From contig DAOMOK010000008.1 of the NCBI GenBank assembly GCA_035444285.1, positions 220,229-284,228 of the forward strand: DNA of 64,000 bases, given 5' to 3'. Every line of letters begins with the position of its first letter. Within the stretch, counting starts at the first letter, position 1. Shown one piece after another: positions 50,266 to 59,006 of this stretch. The translations under genes were made by a program, and so were the position numbers. Source of the stretch: CAADGU01 sp035444285 (GTDB taxonomy: Bacteria; Chloroflexota; Anaerolineae; Promineifilales; Promineifilaceae). The notes under the pieces were generated by a model, which did not search any database, had not been told where the DNA came from, and worked only from the letters and a program-made list of their open reading frames with translations.

Positions 50266-51090
50266 TTACGGTTCTAACCCTTCCGGTACACCGCCGGGAA
50301 AATGGGCATCAATCGCTTCCTCGATGCGCTGGATGCGGTTGTCGGGATTGGGGTGGGTACTAAAGAATTCCGGAGGCGCTCCGTCAGAGGCTTCGGCCAA
50401 TACCTGCATCACAATGATGAGGGCGCGCGGATCATAGCCTGCTTCCGCCATAAATTGGACGCCCAGCCTATCCGATTGCAGTTCATCTTCCCGACTGAAA
50501 CGCATATTCACCAGTTGCCCTATCAGCATGGCCACCTGGGCGGTATTCTGGCTGCGCGGGTCTTCTGGGTCATAGGCGGCAATAACGGCTGCGCCCGTTA
50601 ACCCCTGGGTGAGTTGTTGCTTAGCGATCTGCTGCGCCGAATGGCGGGCGACCACATGCCCCATCTCATGCGCCATTACACCGGCAAGCTGCCCTTCGGT
50701 TTCCAGACGGTTAAACAAAGCAGCGGTAATAAACATCTGACCGCCAGGTAAGGCAAAAGCATTGATCGTTTGCGAATCTGCCAACAGGTGACACTCAAAG
50801 GGCCAATCGGTGATACTGGCTTCACTGTTGTTTATCAAACGGGCACAAATCTCGTCTAGCAAAGCCTGCGCTCTTTTATCGGGATGCAGGCCGCCATGCT
50901 GCTGTGCCATTTGCGGGGCGGCCTGTAATCCCAGCGCGACCTCTTGTTCTGGTGTCATGGCGACATATTGTTTCTCTTCAGTTACAGGATTAAAGGCGCT
51001 GGAGGCAAAATATGAAAAAATGGAAAAAAGGGCAATTGCCAGGGCAACCAGCAATCTGCCACTGCTAAAACGTCTGCGTTCTTGTCTCAT
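50266..51090 (-). CDS. M48 family zinc metalloprotease, membrane-anchored
   Basis: The 274-residue protein has one N-terminal hydrophobic segment (about 14-31, LLVALAIALFSIFSYFA) and an M48 domain: MTPEQEVALGLQAAP, the zinc motif VMAHEMGHVVARHSAQQI, and the third ligand Glu in FSREDELQSDRLGVQFMAEA. It has the form of a BepA/LoiP-type envelope protease working outside the membrane. ATG at 51090 is chosen for its GGAG; an in-frame start at 51147 has no such site. It lies 5 bp before the exporter ATPase gene, so it may process the exported product. Confidence 0.9.
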   Translation of the reverse strand: MRQERRRFSSGRLLVALAIALFSIFSYFASSAFNPVTEEKQYVAMTPEQEVALGLQAAPQMAQQHGGLHPDKRAQALLDEICARLINNSEASITDWPFECHLLADSQTINAFALPGGQMFITAALFNRLETEGQLAGVMAHEMGHVVARHSAQQIAKQQLTQGLTGAAVIAAYDPEDPRSQNTAQVAMLIGQLVNMRFSREDELQSDRLGVQFMAEAGYDPRALIIVMQVLAEASDGAPPEFFSTHPNPDNRIQRIEEAIDAHFPGGVPEGLEP

Positions 51091-51219
51091 CAGTACTCTC
51101 CTTTTTGGTTTGACAATAAATAACCATCTGGGCACGATAACAGCCAATATGGTTTCAAACCATAGTCAGAGAAACAGAACGAGATATAGAAATGGATATA
51201 TTTTTGAGAAACGCGCGAG

Positions 51220-51267
51220 TCAGGCGTGATGCGTGAATTTTCACTGGTCACGCATCACGCATCAAAG
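51220..51267. repeat. Slipped word array (GCGTGATGCGTGAATTT / TCACGCATCACGCATC)
   Basis: GCGTGAT words face CACGCAT words to form a hairpin in the gap upstream of the M48 gene and downstream of the GNAT gene. The same GCATCACGC word occurs at 22920-22940. Confidence 0.65.
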
Positions 51268-51295
51268 GCTGCCCACCCCCTGAAATTCCAAAGAG

Positions 51296-52273
51296 CTATA
51301 ATGTTTTGGTGAAAGTGACGCTACGACGCATGGCGTAAAAGCCCAGATTTTCATACAGGCGCAGCGCCCCGGTGGGGTTTTCTGTGTCCACGCCGAGAGC
51401 AGCCTTGTCTAGTCCGGCCTCCTTGAAGCCGTGCAGGGCGGCCACAATCAGCGCCGACGCAATTCCCTTTTTGCGCCAGCCGCGGATGACGCCAATGTCT
51501 TCCAGAATACCTTCGTTCCAGCCGGTCTGTTCGTTACGGCCAGCGCTGACAGAGCAGAGGCAAAAACCGATCACATTATCAGCATCGTCCAGCGCCAGCC
51601 GGGTCAGGTCGCCGCGAAATTCCGGCTTGCCGCTGAAGCCCACCCGCCAGATTTCTTCGTTCACGGGGAAGAAGCCAAAATGATCCTGAAAGGAATCGTT
51701 GAAAGCCAGCCGGGTGGCATTGTCCAGTTCGGGCTGCCACGGCCGTAACCGCAGTCCGTCTGTTAAGGGTGCATCGGGAACGGGCTGGTGTAGGTCACGC
51801 TGCATCCGGTAAAAGTAACGAGTTGGCTCAAACCCCTGCTGTGTAAACAGGTCAATCCGATCCTGGTTGTGGTCGCGGCAGTTTGTCTGAATGAGGGCGG
51901 CACGGCCGTCGGCTTTTTGCCGGGCGCGGGCTTCAATCCAGGACAGAATGAACGTGCCTAGCCGCTGTCCACGATGGGCATGGTGTACTGTGCCGCTGGC
52001 ATTAAAGCGCAGTTCGCTGCCTTCGGCGGCCGGCGGCAAAAAGAGCAGCGCCATTGCCGCCAGCGTGCCATCGGCCGTAAAAGCCGCCAGGGAGTCGTGT
52101 GGCAACTCATTTTGCAGGAAATCGAGCAGTGGTTGCAGCTCTTCGACGGTTTGGGCGGAGTCGGCGCCGTCAGCGGTCATGTCGGCCACGGCCGTCTGGT
52201 GCATGGCGTAGGCGTCAGCCGGGGTAATGGGTCGCCAGGTGAATTGGGGAAATTGGGTTGGTTCGGGCAGCAT
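51296..52273 (-). CDS. Double-domain GNAT acetyltransferase
   Basis: The 325-residue protein has two GNAT folds. The second (about 165-325) holds the acetyl-CoA loop VIRGWRKKGIASALIVAALHG and the end GALRLYENLGFYAMRRSVTF, and is probably the active one. The first (about 10-160) has HHAHRGQRLGTFILSWIEAR and QQGFEPTRYFYRM, also a recognisable loop. The layout resembles MshD (mycothiol synthase), but the substrate cannot be told. It stands alone. Confidence 0.82.
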   Translation of the reverse strand: MLPEPTQFPQFTWRPITPADAYAMHQTAVADMTADGADSAQTVEELQPLLDFLQNELPHDSLAAFTADGTLAAMALLFLPPAAEGSELRFNASGTVHHAHRGQRLGTFILSWIEARARQKADGRAALIQTNCRDHNQDRIDLFTQQGFEPTRYFYRMQRDLHQPVPDAPLTDGLRLRPWQPELDNATRLAFNDSFQDHFGFFPVNEEIWRVGFSGKPEFRGDLTRLALDDADNVIGFCLCSVSAGRNEQTGWNEGILEDIGVIRGWRKKGIASALIVAALHGFKEAGLDKAALGVDTENPTGALRLYENLGFYAMRRSVTFTKTL

Positions 52274-52445
52274 GATTCTTTATCCTCCAGTGCTGATAAG
52301 GGGTTTAATCTGGGGTTTTGTACGCTGATTACTGTTTACCAGTTGCGGGTGGACAGTTTTCGGACGCTTGATGGACAGGGAAAGGACGGCCGTCTGGTAG
52401 GCTACGGCCGTTCACTAATCAATTGACCTCAAGGATACCCCGTTA

Positions 52446-53780
52446 ATGAAACGTATAGTGATTTACATACCCAGTCTCATCCTTATTGTACTGGCTATTT
52501 CTCGTCTGGCGAATGCACAAGAAGTAGATGACATATTACCTGATGCCGCCCCCCAGGCCGGCAACATCGCACCCCAAACTGCTGCTTATGGCCCCTGGGA
52601 AATTGCTGTGCTGGATGACCAGAATGATGTGGGCAGCCACCTCTCCATGTCCGTTGACTGGACCACTGGCATGGCTGCCGTCGCCTATTATGATGCCACC
52701 GCTGGCGATCTGAAACTGGCGCAGCAAACCCCCGGCAACTGCGGCCCCAACCAGAGTTGGAACTGCACCATTCTCGACAACACCTCCAGCGCCGATGTGG
52801 GGCAGCACGTCTCGCTGGCGTATCGTAACGATGGCGGTTATGGCGTGGTCTATTTTGACGCGGCCAATGGCATCAACCGGTTCACCAGCCCGGTGGCCGG
52901 CATCCAGGGTGAAGTGATCGAATATGTGCCTGGGTCTACGGTGGGTCTCTTCAATGCCCTGACATATGACCTCGCCAACACGCCTCATGTCGCCTATAAC
53001 CGCAGCGTCTCTGGCCCTATGGATTTTGGTTACGCCAATCGGATTGGCGCCGGTGGAAACTGTAGCCTGACCTGGAGTTGTTCCGTCGTGCAAAACTATG
53101 CCGGTAACATTTCTATGGATACTTCCTTGCTTGGCGCTATTGGCATTGCCTATAACGGAGTCGGTGGTTTTTTAGGATACGCACATCCGGTGAACAGTGG
53201 TGGTAATTGTGGCGAAGGCAAGTGGCAATGTGACAGCCTGGATAACGGTTCTATGTTAGGTACTTCATTATATATGTCTCGTTGTTTATTCCCGCCGTGC
53301 CAGACGCCGACCCAAATGGCTTATTATAACTATACAAGCCAGCAGGTTAAACACGCGGTGTATGTGGGAAGCGGTCAGGGCAACTGCCCCAATAACAATA
53401 ACTGGCGCTGCTCAGTTATTGACAGCGTCGGCCAGACCGCCAACTACAGCGCTCTGGGCATAGCATTGGTGATGGTCGGGTCACAGCCGGTCATCATTTA
53501 CCAAGATTTGAATGATCAGGCCAATGGCATTGTCAAAATGGCCTACCCCCAGGCCAACGGTAACTGCGGCACAAACAACAGCTATTACTGTGCGGTGATA
53601 GATGACGGTGCGCGTGGCGGCGGTTTTGTGAGTGTAGGCAGTGCGCTGGATGCGGTGGTAGTAGACGGCCGTATCCACATTGCCTACTACGACACCAACC
53701 ACGGCGACCTGCTGCTGGCCTATGAACCTGCTCCTGCCCCTGAGCAGGAGACGATTTATCTACCCTATATCCAAAAATAA
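52446..53780 (+). CDS. Secreted repeat protein with paired-Cys blades and YLPxI tail
   Basis: I do not recognise a named family for this 444-residue secreted protein. A signal peptide (about 1-24, ending NAQ) precedes about five repeats of 65-75 residues. Each contains a block like GNCGPNQSWNCTILD, GNCSLTWSCSVVQ, GNCGEGKWQCDSLDN, GNCPNNNNWRCSVID and GNCGTNNSYYCAVIDD, with two Cys about 8-10 residues apart, and blade strands such as MAAVAYYDATAGDLKLA. This looks like a disulfide-tied beta-propeller. It ends ETIYLPYIQK. The stop overlaps the next gene's start (TAATG). Confidence 0.75.
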   Translation: MKRIVIYIPSLILIVLAISRLANAQEVDDILPDAAPQAGNIAPQTAAYGPWEIAVLDDQNDVGSHLSMSVDWTTGMAAVAYYDATAGDLKLAQQTPGNCGPNQSWNCTILDNTSSADVGQHVSLAYRNDGGYGVVYFDAANGINRFTSPVAGIQGEVIEYVPGSTVGLFNALTYDLANTPHVAYNRSVSGPMDFGYANRIGAGGNCSLTWSCSVVQNYAGNISMDTSLLGAIGIAYNGVGGFLGYAHPVNSGGNCGEGKWQCDSLDNGSMLGTSLYMSRCLFPPCQTPTQMAYYNYTSQQVKHAVYVGSGQGNCPNNNNWRCSVIDSVGQTANYSALGIALVMVGSQPVIIYQDLNDQANGIVKMAYPQANGNCGTNNSYYCAVIDDGARGGGFVSVGSALDAVVVDGRIHIAYYDTNHGDLLLAYEPAPAPEQETIYLPYIQK

Positions 53781-55207
53781 TGACGAGTATAACCAGGATG
53801 AAACTAAAACTATTCCTTACCCTGTTACTAATACTGGCGGCTGCCAGTGTGGCCGTCTCGCGGCCCGCCAGCGCCGCACCTGACGCCCTGACTTTCACCG
53901 TGAATTCCAGTCTGGCCGATGCTGTAGACATTAATCCTGGCAACGGCATTTGCGAAACCGCGCCGGGCAACAATGCCTGTACCCTGCGCGCGGCCGTCAT
54001 GGAAGCGAACGCCTCGCCGGGCATGGACACCATCGTCATTCCCGCCGGCACTTATTACCTCACCATTCCCAGCACCGCTGAAAACTATGCCCTTAATGGC
54101 GACCTTGACCTGACCGACAGTGTGACCATCGTCGGCGCGGGCGCGGCCGAAACGATTATTGATGGCAACCGGGATGTGACCAACGGCCGTGTCTTTGATA
54201 TCTTCAGCGGTATCTACGTCCATATATCCCATTTAACCGTGCGCAATGGTACCCATGAGGTCGCGGGGGGTATCTCTGGCACATCGGGTGGCATTCTTAA
54301 TCGCGGCGTGTTGATGTTGGAATACGCCCGGTTACTCGACAATCAGGACGGCGGCTTTTACAACGGAGGCGTGGCCGAACTCAATGCGGTCACATATGCC
54401 AACAACACCGGTGGCTTTGCCGCTCTCACAAACAGCGCTGGCGGTACCCTCACCATACGCAACAGCACCATCAGCCATAATTATTCCCAGGGTTTCAGCA
54501 ATGGCGGCGGCGTGGACGCCAGCAACGGCACGGTCACCATCATCAACTCCACCATCGTAAATAACCAGGCCTCCCTGCATGGCGGTGGTATCTACATCGC
54601 CCAGTCAGTGGCTAACTACCCGACGACGGTTTATCTGTACAACGTGACGGTGATGGATAACATTGCCGATTCAGACCAAAACGATACCGGTGTTGGTGGT
54701 GGTATTGCGGTTTCCACTTTCTACGGCCACATACCAACCGTCTACATGCACAACAGCATTGTGGCAAACAACCGGCTGCGCTTTTTTACCAACCCGATGA
54801 ACAGTGACTGCGCTGGAACCATCATTTCTGGTGGTTACAACCTGGTGAAGACATTGGCTGGCTGTGATCTGACCGGCGTGACCAGTGGCAACCTGAGTGG
54901 CATAGACCCGCTGCTTGAGAATCTGCTGGAAAATGGCGGGGCCACGCGCACGCGCCTGCCAACCAGCTTCAGCCCGGTGATTGATGCGGGCAACCCGGCC
55001 GGCTGTGCCGCCGATCAGGTGGGCGGGATGTTGCTCACCGATCAGCGTGAGTATCCCCGGAATGTGGATGGCGGCAGCGGCACGGCGCGCTGCGATATGG
55101 GCGCGGCCGAATACAATTCCGCGCCCACCGAACCACCACCACCACCGCCGCCACCACCGCCACCGCCGCCAACATACAGCATTTATTTGCCCACCATCCA
55201 GCGGTGA
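53780..55207 (+). CDS. Secreted CSLREA-type right-handed beta-helix protein with poly-Pro linker and YLPxI tail
   Basis: The 475-residue protein has a signal peptide (about 7-32, LFLTLLLILAAASVAVSRPA), then a CSLREA-like N-terminal segment LTFTVNSSLADAVD with CTLRAAVMEANASPG (about 70-84). Parallel beta-helix repeats follow (about 110-440), for example LTIRNSTISHNYSQGFSNGG and VTIINSTIVNNQASLHGGGI. A run of 13 Pro leads to the end YSIYLPTIQR. Such proteins are surface adhesins or polysaccharide-active proteins; no catalytic residues are evident. It overlaps the preceding gene by one base, so the two are an operon. An ATG at 53798 is an alternative start. Confidence 0.8.
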   Translation: MTSITRMKLKLFLTLLLILAAASVAVSRPASAAPDALTFTVNSSLADAVDINPGNGICETAPGNNACTLRAAVMEANASPGMDTIVIPAGTYYLTIPSTAENYALNGDLDLTDSVTIVGAGAAETIIDGNRDVTNGRVFDIFSGIYVHISHLTVRNGTHEVAGGISGTSGGILNRGVLMLEYARLLDNQDGGFYNGGVAELNAVTYANNTGGFAALTNSAGGTLTIRNSTISHNYSQGFSNGGGVDASNGTVTIINSTIVNNQASLHGGGIYIAQSVANYPTTVYLYNVTVMDNIADSDQNDTGVGGGIAVSTFYGHIPTVYMHNSIVANNRLRFFTNPMNSDCAGTIISGGYNLVKTLAGCDLTGVTSGNLSGIDPLLENLLENGGATRTRLPTSFSPVIDAGNPAGCAADQVGGMLLTDQREYPRNVDGGSGTARCDMGAAEYNSAPTEPPPPPPPPPPPPPTYSIYLPTIQR

Positions 55208-55257
55208 TTGGTTGAGTGGTTGAGTGGTTGAGTGGTGACGGTGGATGACGATTTATT

Positions 55258-55335
55258 TTAAGGGCAGGCCTTGTGCCTGCCCGCCTTGTGTCTGCCATAC
55301 CAAGGGCGACCACAAGGGTCGCCCCTACTGAGGAT
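55258..55335. repeat. Hairpin repeats (AGGGCAGGCCTTGTGCCTGCCC; AGGGCGACCACAAGGGTCGCCC)
   Basis: Two adjacent palindromes with CTTGT/CACAAG centres fill the gap between the CSLREA gene and the next gene, preceded by a GAGTGGTT word array (55206-55240). Both types are common as dispersed repeats in environmental genomes, by general knowledge. They may end transcription of the secreted-protein operon. Confidence 0.7.
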
Positions 55336-55341
55336 TATCCG

Positions 55342-56445
55342 ATGTTGACCCGAACTGAAATTGACCAGATCATTCGCATGAATAACCTTATCCTGCGCAA
55401 TCTGCGCATCACTCAGGCTTATTATGAGCTGTCGCAGGGTATGGCGCAGGTGTTAGGCGGGGAGAATGTCAATTGGTGTAGTTTTGCCACTTATGCTTCC
55501 AAAACAGCGGGTTATGCCATTCGCCATGACCGGCTGCCGGACAAATTGGCGCTGGCGTTTGAGTGGATGGACGGGTCCTTCGACCGGCTCAGGGCCGGCC
55601 ATGCTGACACGCGAACTCGCCTACATTCGTATCTCACTGACCCGGCCCACCGCCTGACGGTGGATCATGAAGGGCTGGTGGAAAGCATTTTGGACTGTAT
55701 CAGTTTGAGTGTTTCTATTGGCAACGGCCGTGTCTTTGCCGAACTGGCTCACCCCTTTCACCGTTTTATTACCGAACTGGGTCAGGACGCCGCCTACGAC
55801 GAAAACCACTTGCAGTACTTTTTGGCCCAATTCCGCCCTGGCCCGGTAGCCGGAAACGGCCAGGATTACCTGATCGAAGCGTTTACCACCTATTATCGGG
55901 CACGGTTCATGGAGGATTCAGCGCAAAAGGCTCAGGCTATACTGCTGGCAAACCTGCTCGTTGGCTTGCATGAGCAAATCCGCCTGCAACCGCACATTGC
56001 CGAAGCATTGGAAGCGCCAGTGGCGGCGCTGCGCGCCCAGCCGGTGGCGCGCTTGGGCGGTGGGCTGCCTGCCACTGTGTGGCACATGGCGCGGCGTATG
56101 GGCCAGCAGCTTCTCACGCGCAACATGCTCTTCATTACCATCCCTGCCGGTGACTTACGTCTGGGGCACAATGTAAAACCACCGGTCGGCGCCCATAAAT
56201 TCCCGCCCTCACTGGTGACGATTCAAAACGGCCGTCTGCGCCAACTTCTGGAACGCTGGGATTTCAGCGACGAAACGCTCACCGGTACGGCGGCGGTGAA
56301 CTGGGCACGCCTGGATGATCGGATGCACTTCATTGCCGACTTTTTCCGCAGTCACCAACAAAATGAACATCTCTTCCAACCGCCTTTTGTGCCGGTGCAA
56401 GTAGCCGGTATGCAGGCAGGGTGTATTCCCGGTGGGGTGTTGTAG
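55342..56445 (+). CDS. Hypothetical helical protein
   Basis: I do not recognise this 367-residue protein. It is soluble and mostly helical, with RMNNLILRNLRITQAYYELS at the start, VNWCSFATYASKTAGYAIR, and later ATVWHMARRMGQQLLTRNML then FITIPAGDLRLGHNVKPP. His and Glu residues in DHEGLVESILD and ENHLQYFLAQF could bind a metal, but no known motif is clear. ATG at 55342 is chosen for its GAGG and because upstream in-frame codons fall in a dispersed repeat. Homologues seem to exist in actinobacteria and Chloroflexi from memory, without function. Confidence 0.65.
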   Translation: MLTRTEIDQIIRMNNLILRNLRITQAYYELSQGMAQVLGGENVNWCSFATYASKTAGYAIRHDRLPDKLALAFEWMDGSFDRLRAGHADTRTRLHSYLTDPAHRLTVDHEGLVESILDCISLSVSIGNGRVFAELAHPFHRFITELGQDAAYDENHLQYFLAQFRPGPVAGNGQDYLIEAFTTYYRARFMEDSAQKAQAILLANLLVGLHEQIRLQPHIAEALEAPVAALRAQPVARLGGGLPATVWHMARRMGQQLLTRNMLFITIPAGDLRLGHNVKPPVGAHKFPPSLVTIQNGRLRQLLERWDFSDETLTGTAAVNWARLDDRMHFIADFFRSHQQNEHLFQPPFVPVQVAGMQAGCIPGGVL

Positions 56446-56481
56446 GTGTAGGGCGATTGACAAAATCACCCTACACTTTAT

Positions 56482-57825
56482 TTACGGCGCTGCCGTTGCC
56501 GGTATGACCGGCGTGGCGGTGGGGGCCGTGTAGAAGATCGGGTCCAGGCGTGGTGTTTCCGGGGTGCGACCACGATCAAATTCGGTGAAGGTGAGATTGC
56601 CGGTGAGACGGCCGTCAATAAAGCTCGTGAGCTGCTGTTGTTTGGCCTGGCTGATAGCTGATTCGGACAACGGCCGTGCCTCCCGTCCCGTCACCATGAT
56701 CAGGTAATACCGGCTGGTTTCCTCGTCCACCTGATGTACCAGGACAGGGGTTGGTTCATTTAACGGCTGCGCAAAAACAGTGGCGCTTGCTTCTGTGCCA
56801 AAAGATTGCTCAACCTCATTTTGGGTGCGCCAGAGCAGTTCAGACACAATGGGATTAGAAGTGGCTTCCGGGTCAAAAGGCCGGCTGCGCAGTTCATTCC
56901 ACGTTTGCACATAGCCATTGGTCTCGACCATTGCCAGGGCTTCATTGGCGTCTTCTTCCGTGTCAAAAGCCATAAAGTAGAAACTGGCGTGTGGCGCCTC
57001 GGTGGGCAAATTGAACTCGGTTGCCAGAGCATCGGCCAATTTTTCCCGGTAAAGTTGCAACCGCACATATTCGCGGTACTGCGTTTCGGAAATACCCATA
57101 TCCCGGTACTGCGCCAACAGATCGTTTAGCTGTTCGCGGAAGGCGGTTTCAGACACGGGCGTAGCAGTAGGCGGTGGCGTGACGGTTGGCCCCAGAGTAG
57201 GTGTGGGGAAGGGGGTGTTGGTCGGCAGCAGTTCGGTGATCACGGCCGTAGGAATGGGCGTAAGTGATGGCGTGGGCATAATCGTTTCCGTCGGCGCCGG
57301 TAACGGCGTGGGTGACAGACCGCCAAAATAGTTAAATGACTCGCCAATGGATTCGTCTACCTCGGCATCGCTGACACTAATGCCGCGATCCCGCGCCGCC
57401 CGCAGCACAATCACATCTTCCGCCATCTGATTCAAAATGGTTTGACCCATTTGTTCAGGTTGCAGCAGCTCGTTAATCAACTGGCCATAAAACTGCTGGA
57501 TCAAACCCACATCACCAAACGCATCCAGTTGATTTTCCAGCAGCAAAATGCGCTGCGCCCGTTCCAGGCGTACCCGGTCTTGCCATTCACGCAGGCTAAT
57601 GGCTTCACCACTGACCTCAGCCACGGCCCGATTGGGGGAGACGAAAAACTCATTGATAATGGCTACTAGCAGCACCAACAGCAAAATACCGCCGACGACG
57701 GCCGTGGCCATATAAATGGTACGTTTTTGTTCCCGTTCTTTACGGGCTATCAGCACTTCTTTACGCGACTGACGTTGTTGGTCTTCGCCAACCGTTTTTG
57801 TTTGCTTCTTGGTCATATTGTTCAA
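56482..57825 (-). CDS. Membrane-anchored SurA/PrsA-like foldase with Pro/Thr insert
   Basis: The 447-residue protein has one transmembrane helix (about 38-60, IYMATAVVGGILLLVLLVAI) and a SurA N-type region (AVAEVSGEAISLREWQDRVR and MGQTILNQMAEDVIVLRAAR). A Thr/Pro insert of about 55 residues (TPTPSLTPIPTAV type, about 175-230) splits the chaperone region, which then resumes as FREQLNDLLAQYRDMGISET. A PPIC-like part follows (about 280-420). It would aid folding of exported proteins outside the membrane. It lies 34 bp downstream of rpsR, separated by a hairpin. Confidence 0.8.
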   Translation of the reverse strand: MNNMTKKQTKTVGEDQQRQSRKEVLIARKEREQKRTIYMATAVVGGILLLVLLVAIINEFFVSPNRAVAEVSGEAISLREWQDRVRLERAQRILLLENQLDAFGDVGLIQQFYGQLINELLQPEQMGQTILNQMAEDVIVLRAARDRGISVSDAEVDESIGESFNYFGGLSPTPLPAPTETIMPTPSLTPIPTAVITELLPTNTPFPTPTLGPTVTPPPTATPVSETAFREQLNDLLAQYRDMGISETQYREYVRLQLYREKLADALATEFNLPTEAPHASFYFMAFDTEEDANEALAMVETNGYVQTWNELRSRPFDPEATSNPIVSELLWRTQNEVEQSFGTEASATVFAQPLNEPTPVLVHQVDEETSRYYLIMVTGREARPLSESAISQAKQQQLTSFIDGRLTGNLTFTEFDRGRTPETPRLDPIFYTAPTATPVIPATAAP

Positions 57826-57860
57826 AAGAAACTGAGGGAACAGTCATCCCTCAGTTTCTT
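57826..57860 (-). terminator. Hairpin after rpsR (AAGAAACTGAGGGA / TCCCTCAGTTTCTT)
   Basis: A 14-bp perfect stem with a 7-nt loop starts in the rpsR stop codon and ends at the start codon of the foldase gene. It probably reduces read-through from the ribosomal operon, although the following T-run is short. Confidence 0.65.
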
Positions 57861-58080
57861 ATTCCTGCACAAAGGGCACCAGCGCGATATGGCGGGCGCG
57901 TTTAATAGCCTGAGCCAGTTCGCGTTGGTGTTTGGCGCAAACACCTGTCTGACGGCGTGGCCGGATTCGGCCAAATTCATTTACATAGCGCAGCATCAAA
58001 TCAGCCTGCTTGTAATCAATGATTCTGTTTTTGTCAGCGCAGAAAGCACATGTCTTCTTGCGCACTTTTTGCTCATTCAT
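57859..58080 (-). CDS. rpsR: 30S ribosomal protein S18
   Basis: The 73-residue protein is a complete bS18: KKTCAFCADKNRIIDYKQAD, LLRYVNEFGRIRPRR-like stretch, and TGVCAKHQRELAQAIKRARH. It keeps Cys residues in both CAFC and VCAKH, making it the zinc-binding (C+) form. It overlaps the ssb stop by 8 bp and is the last ribosomal gene of rpsF-ssb-rpsR. rplI does not follow. Confidence 0.97.
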   Translation of the reverse strand: MNEQKVRKKTCAFCADKNRIIDYKQADLMLRYVNEFGRIRPRRQTGVCAKHQRELAQAIKRARHIALVPFVQE

Positions 58081-58423
58081 AAAAACCTCCAGTATCGGTT
58101 AAAACAATCAGATCATGGGCCACCACTTCCGTGCGGAAATGTTTTCGGCCCTGGTTGTCATCCCAGCTTCGTGTCTGCAAACGGCCTTCCACGTAGACAT
58201 GTTGTTCATGCCCAATGCGCTTCTCGCAAATTTCAGCCAGGCTGCCCCAGGCGACCACATTAAACCACTCGGTTTCCTCGTGGTGTTCCCCTTCAGATGA
58301 TGTCCAGCTACGGGAGGTTGCCAGACTAAAAGTAGCTACTGCTCGGCCGGTGGGCGTGTGTCGCACTTCGGGTTGTCCGTCCACCCAACCAATTAGCATG
58401 ACCTTATTTAGCCCTCTGTTCAT
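58073..58423 (-). CDS. ssb: Single-stranded DNA-binding protein, short form without acidic tip
   Basis: The 116-residue protein is a complete SSB OB-fold: MNRGLNKVMLIGWVDGQPEV, AVATFSLATSRSWTSSEGEH, TEWFNVVAWGSLAEICEKRI and HVYVEGRLQTRSWDDNQGRK. It ends at TDTGGFYE soon after the last strand, without the flexible linker and DDDIPF-type tip that recruits repair and replication enzymes. It sits in the usual place between rpsF and rpsR, with an odd perfect hairpin upstream. Either another SSB does the recruiting or the tip was lost. Confidence 0.95.
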   Translation of the reverse strand: MNRGLNKVMLIGWVDGQPEVRHTPTGRAVATFSLATSRSWTSSEGEHHEETEWFNVVAWGSLAEICEKRIGHEQHVYVEGRLQTRSWDDNQGRKHFRTEVVAHDLIVLTDTGGFYE

Positions 58424-58446
58424 GGCATTCTCCCTGATAGCCCATT

Positions 58447-58480
58447 AAGCCCAAAGGGTTTTGCAAAACCCTTTGGGCTT
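58447..58480. repeat. Perfect 16-bp-stem hairpin between rpsF and ssb
   Basis: AAGCCCAAAGGGTTTT is exactly complementary to AAAACCCTTTGGGCTT around a 2-nt centre. It lies inside the ribosomal operon, 7 bp after rpsF and 24 bp before ssb. No T-run follows, so it may be an mRNA processing or stability element, or an inserted palindrome. Confidence 0.75.
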
Positions 58481-58486
58481 CCATGT

Positions 58487-58780
58487 TTATTCCTCTTTGC
58501 GAACGACCAGGAAACGTAGCAAATCTTCTACGAAACGCATGTTACGCTCACTGTCGGCCACCCGCGCAGGGTCCAGGTTGGCTTCAAAGAAGACGTAGTA
58601 GCCCTGCTTGAATTTTCTGATGGGGTAAGCGAGCTGCCGCATGCCCCAATGGTTAGCCACAGGTTTGGCGTCTTCGCCTTCACCATGGGTCAACCAGGTG
58701 GATACACGCTCGATCAACTCGTTGCGAGCGGCCTCTTCTAAATTAGGCTGAACAATAATGGTTACCTCGTACTCACGCAC
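58487..58780 (-). CDS. rpsF: 30S ribosomal protein S6
   Basis: The 97-residue protein is bS6: MREYEVTIIVQPNLEEAARN, then VANHWGMRQLAYPIRKFKQG and YYVFFEANLDPARVADSERN, ending LLRFLVVRKEE. It binds S18 and 16S rRNA in the platform. It is the first gene of rpsF-ssb-rpsR, with a good promoter about 120 bp upstream and a leader in which S6:S18 feedback sites occur in many bacteria; no such motif was confirmed here. Confidence 0.96.
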   Translation of the reverse strand: MREYEVTIIVQPNLEEAARNELIERVSTWLTHGEGEDAKPVANHWGMRQLAYPIRKFKQGYYVFFEANLDPARVADSERNMRFVEDLLRFLVVRKEE

Positions 58781-58900
58781 GTTGCATACCTCCTTTCCTT
58801 GGGATTACTCTAGCGAGCTTTGCCCTTTTTGCCGGTCATGTGGCTACTAAGAGCGGAAAGCAGCAGAAGTATAAAGTTGTTTGCTGTGCAACGAGGGGGG

Positions 58901-58928
58901 ATAATAGCACAAATTGTTTTTTTCACAA
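58901..58928 (-). promoter_or_regulatory. Promoter of the rpsF-ssb-rpsR operon
   Basis: On the minus strand TTGTGA (58923-58928) and TATTAT (58901-58906) are 16 bp apart. The predicted start is near 58894, giving a leader of about 114 nt before rpsF. Confidence 0.7.
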
Positions 58929-59006
58929 GGGCAAGATGAGTGTTTTTTAACAGGCACGGCCGTAACCGTATAATTGCCCTTTGTTTTCCTAAAATTCCGA
59001 GGCTTT

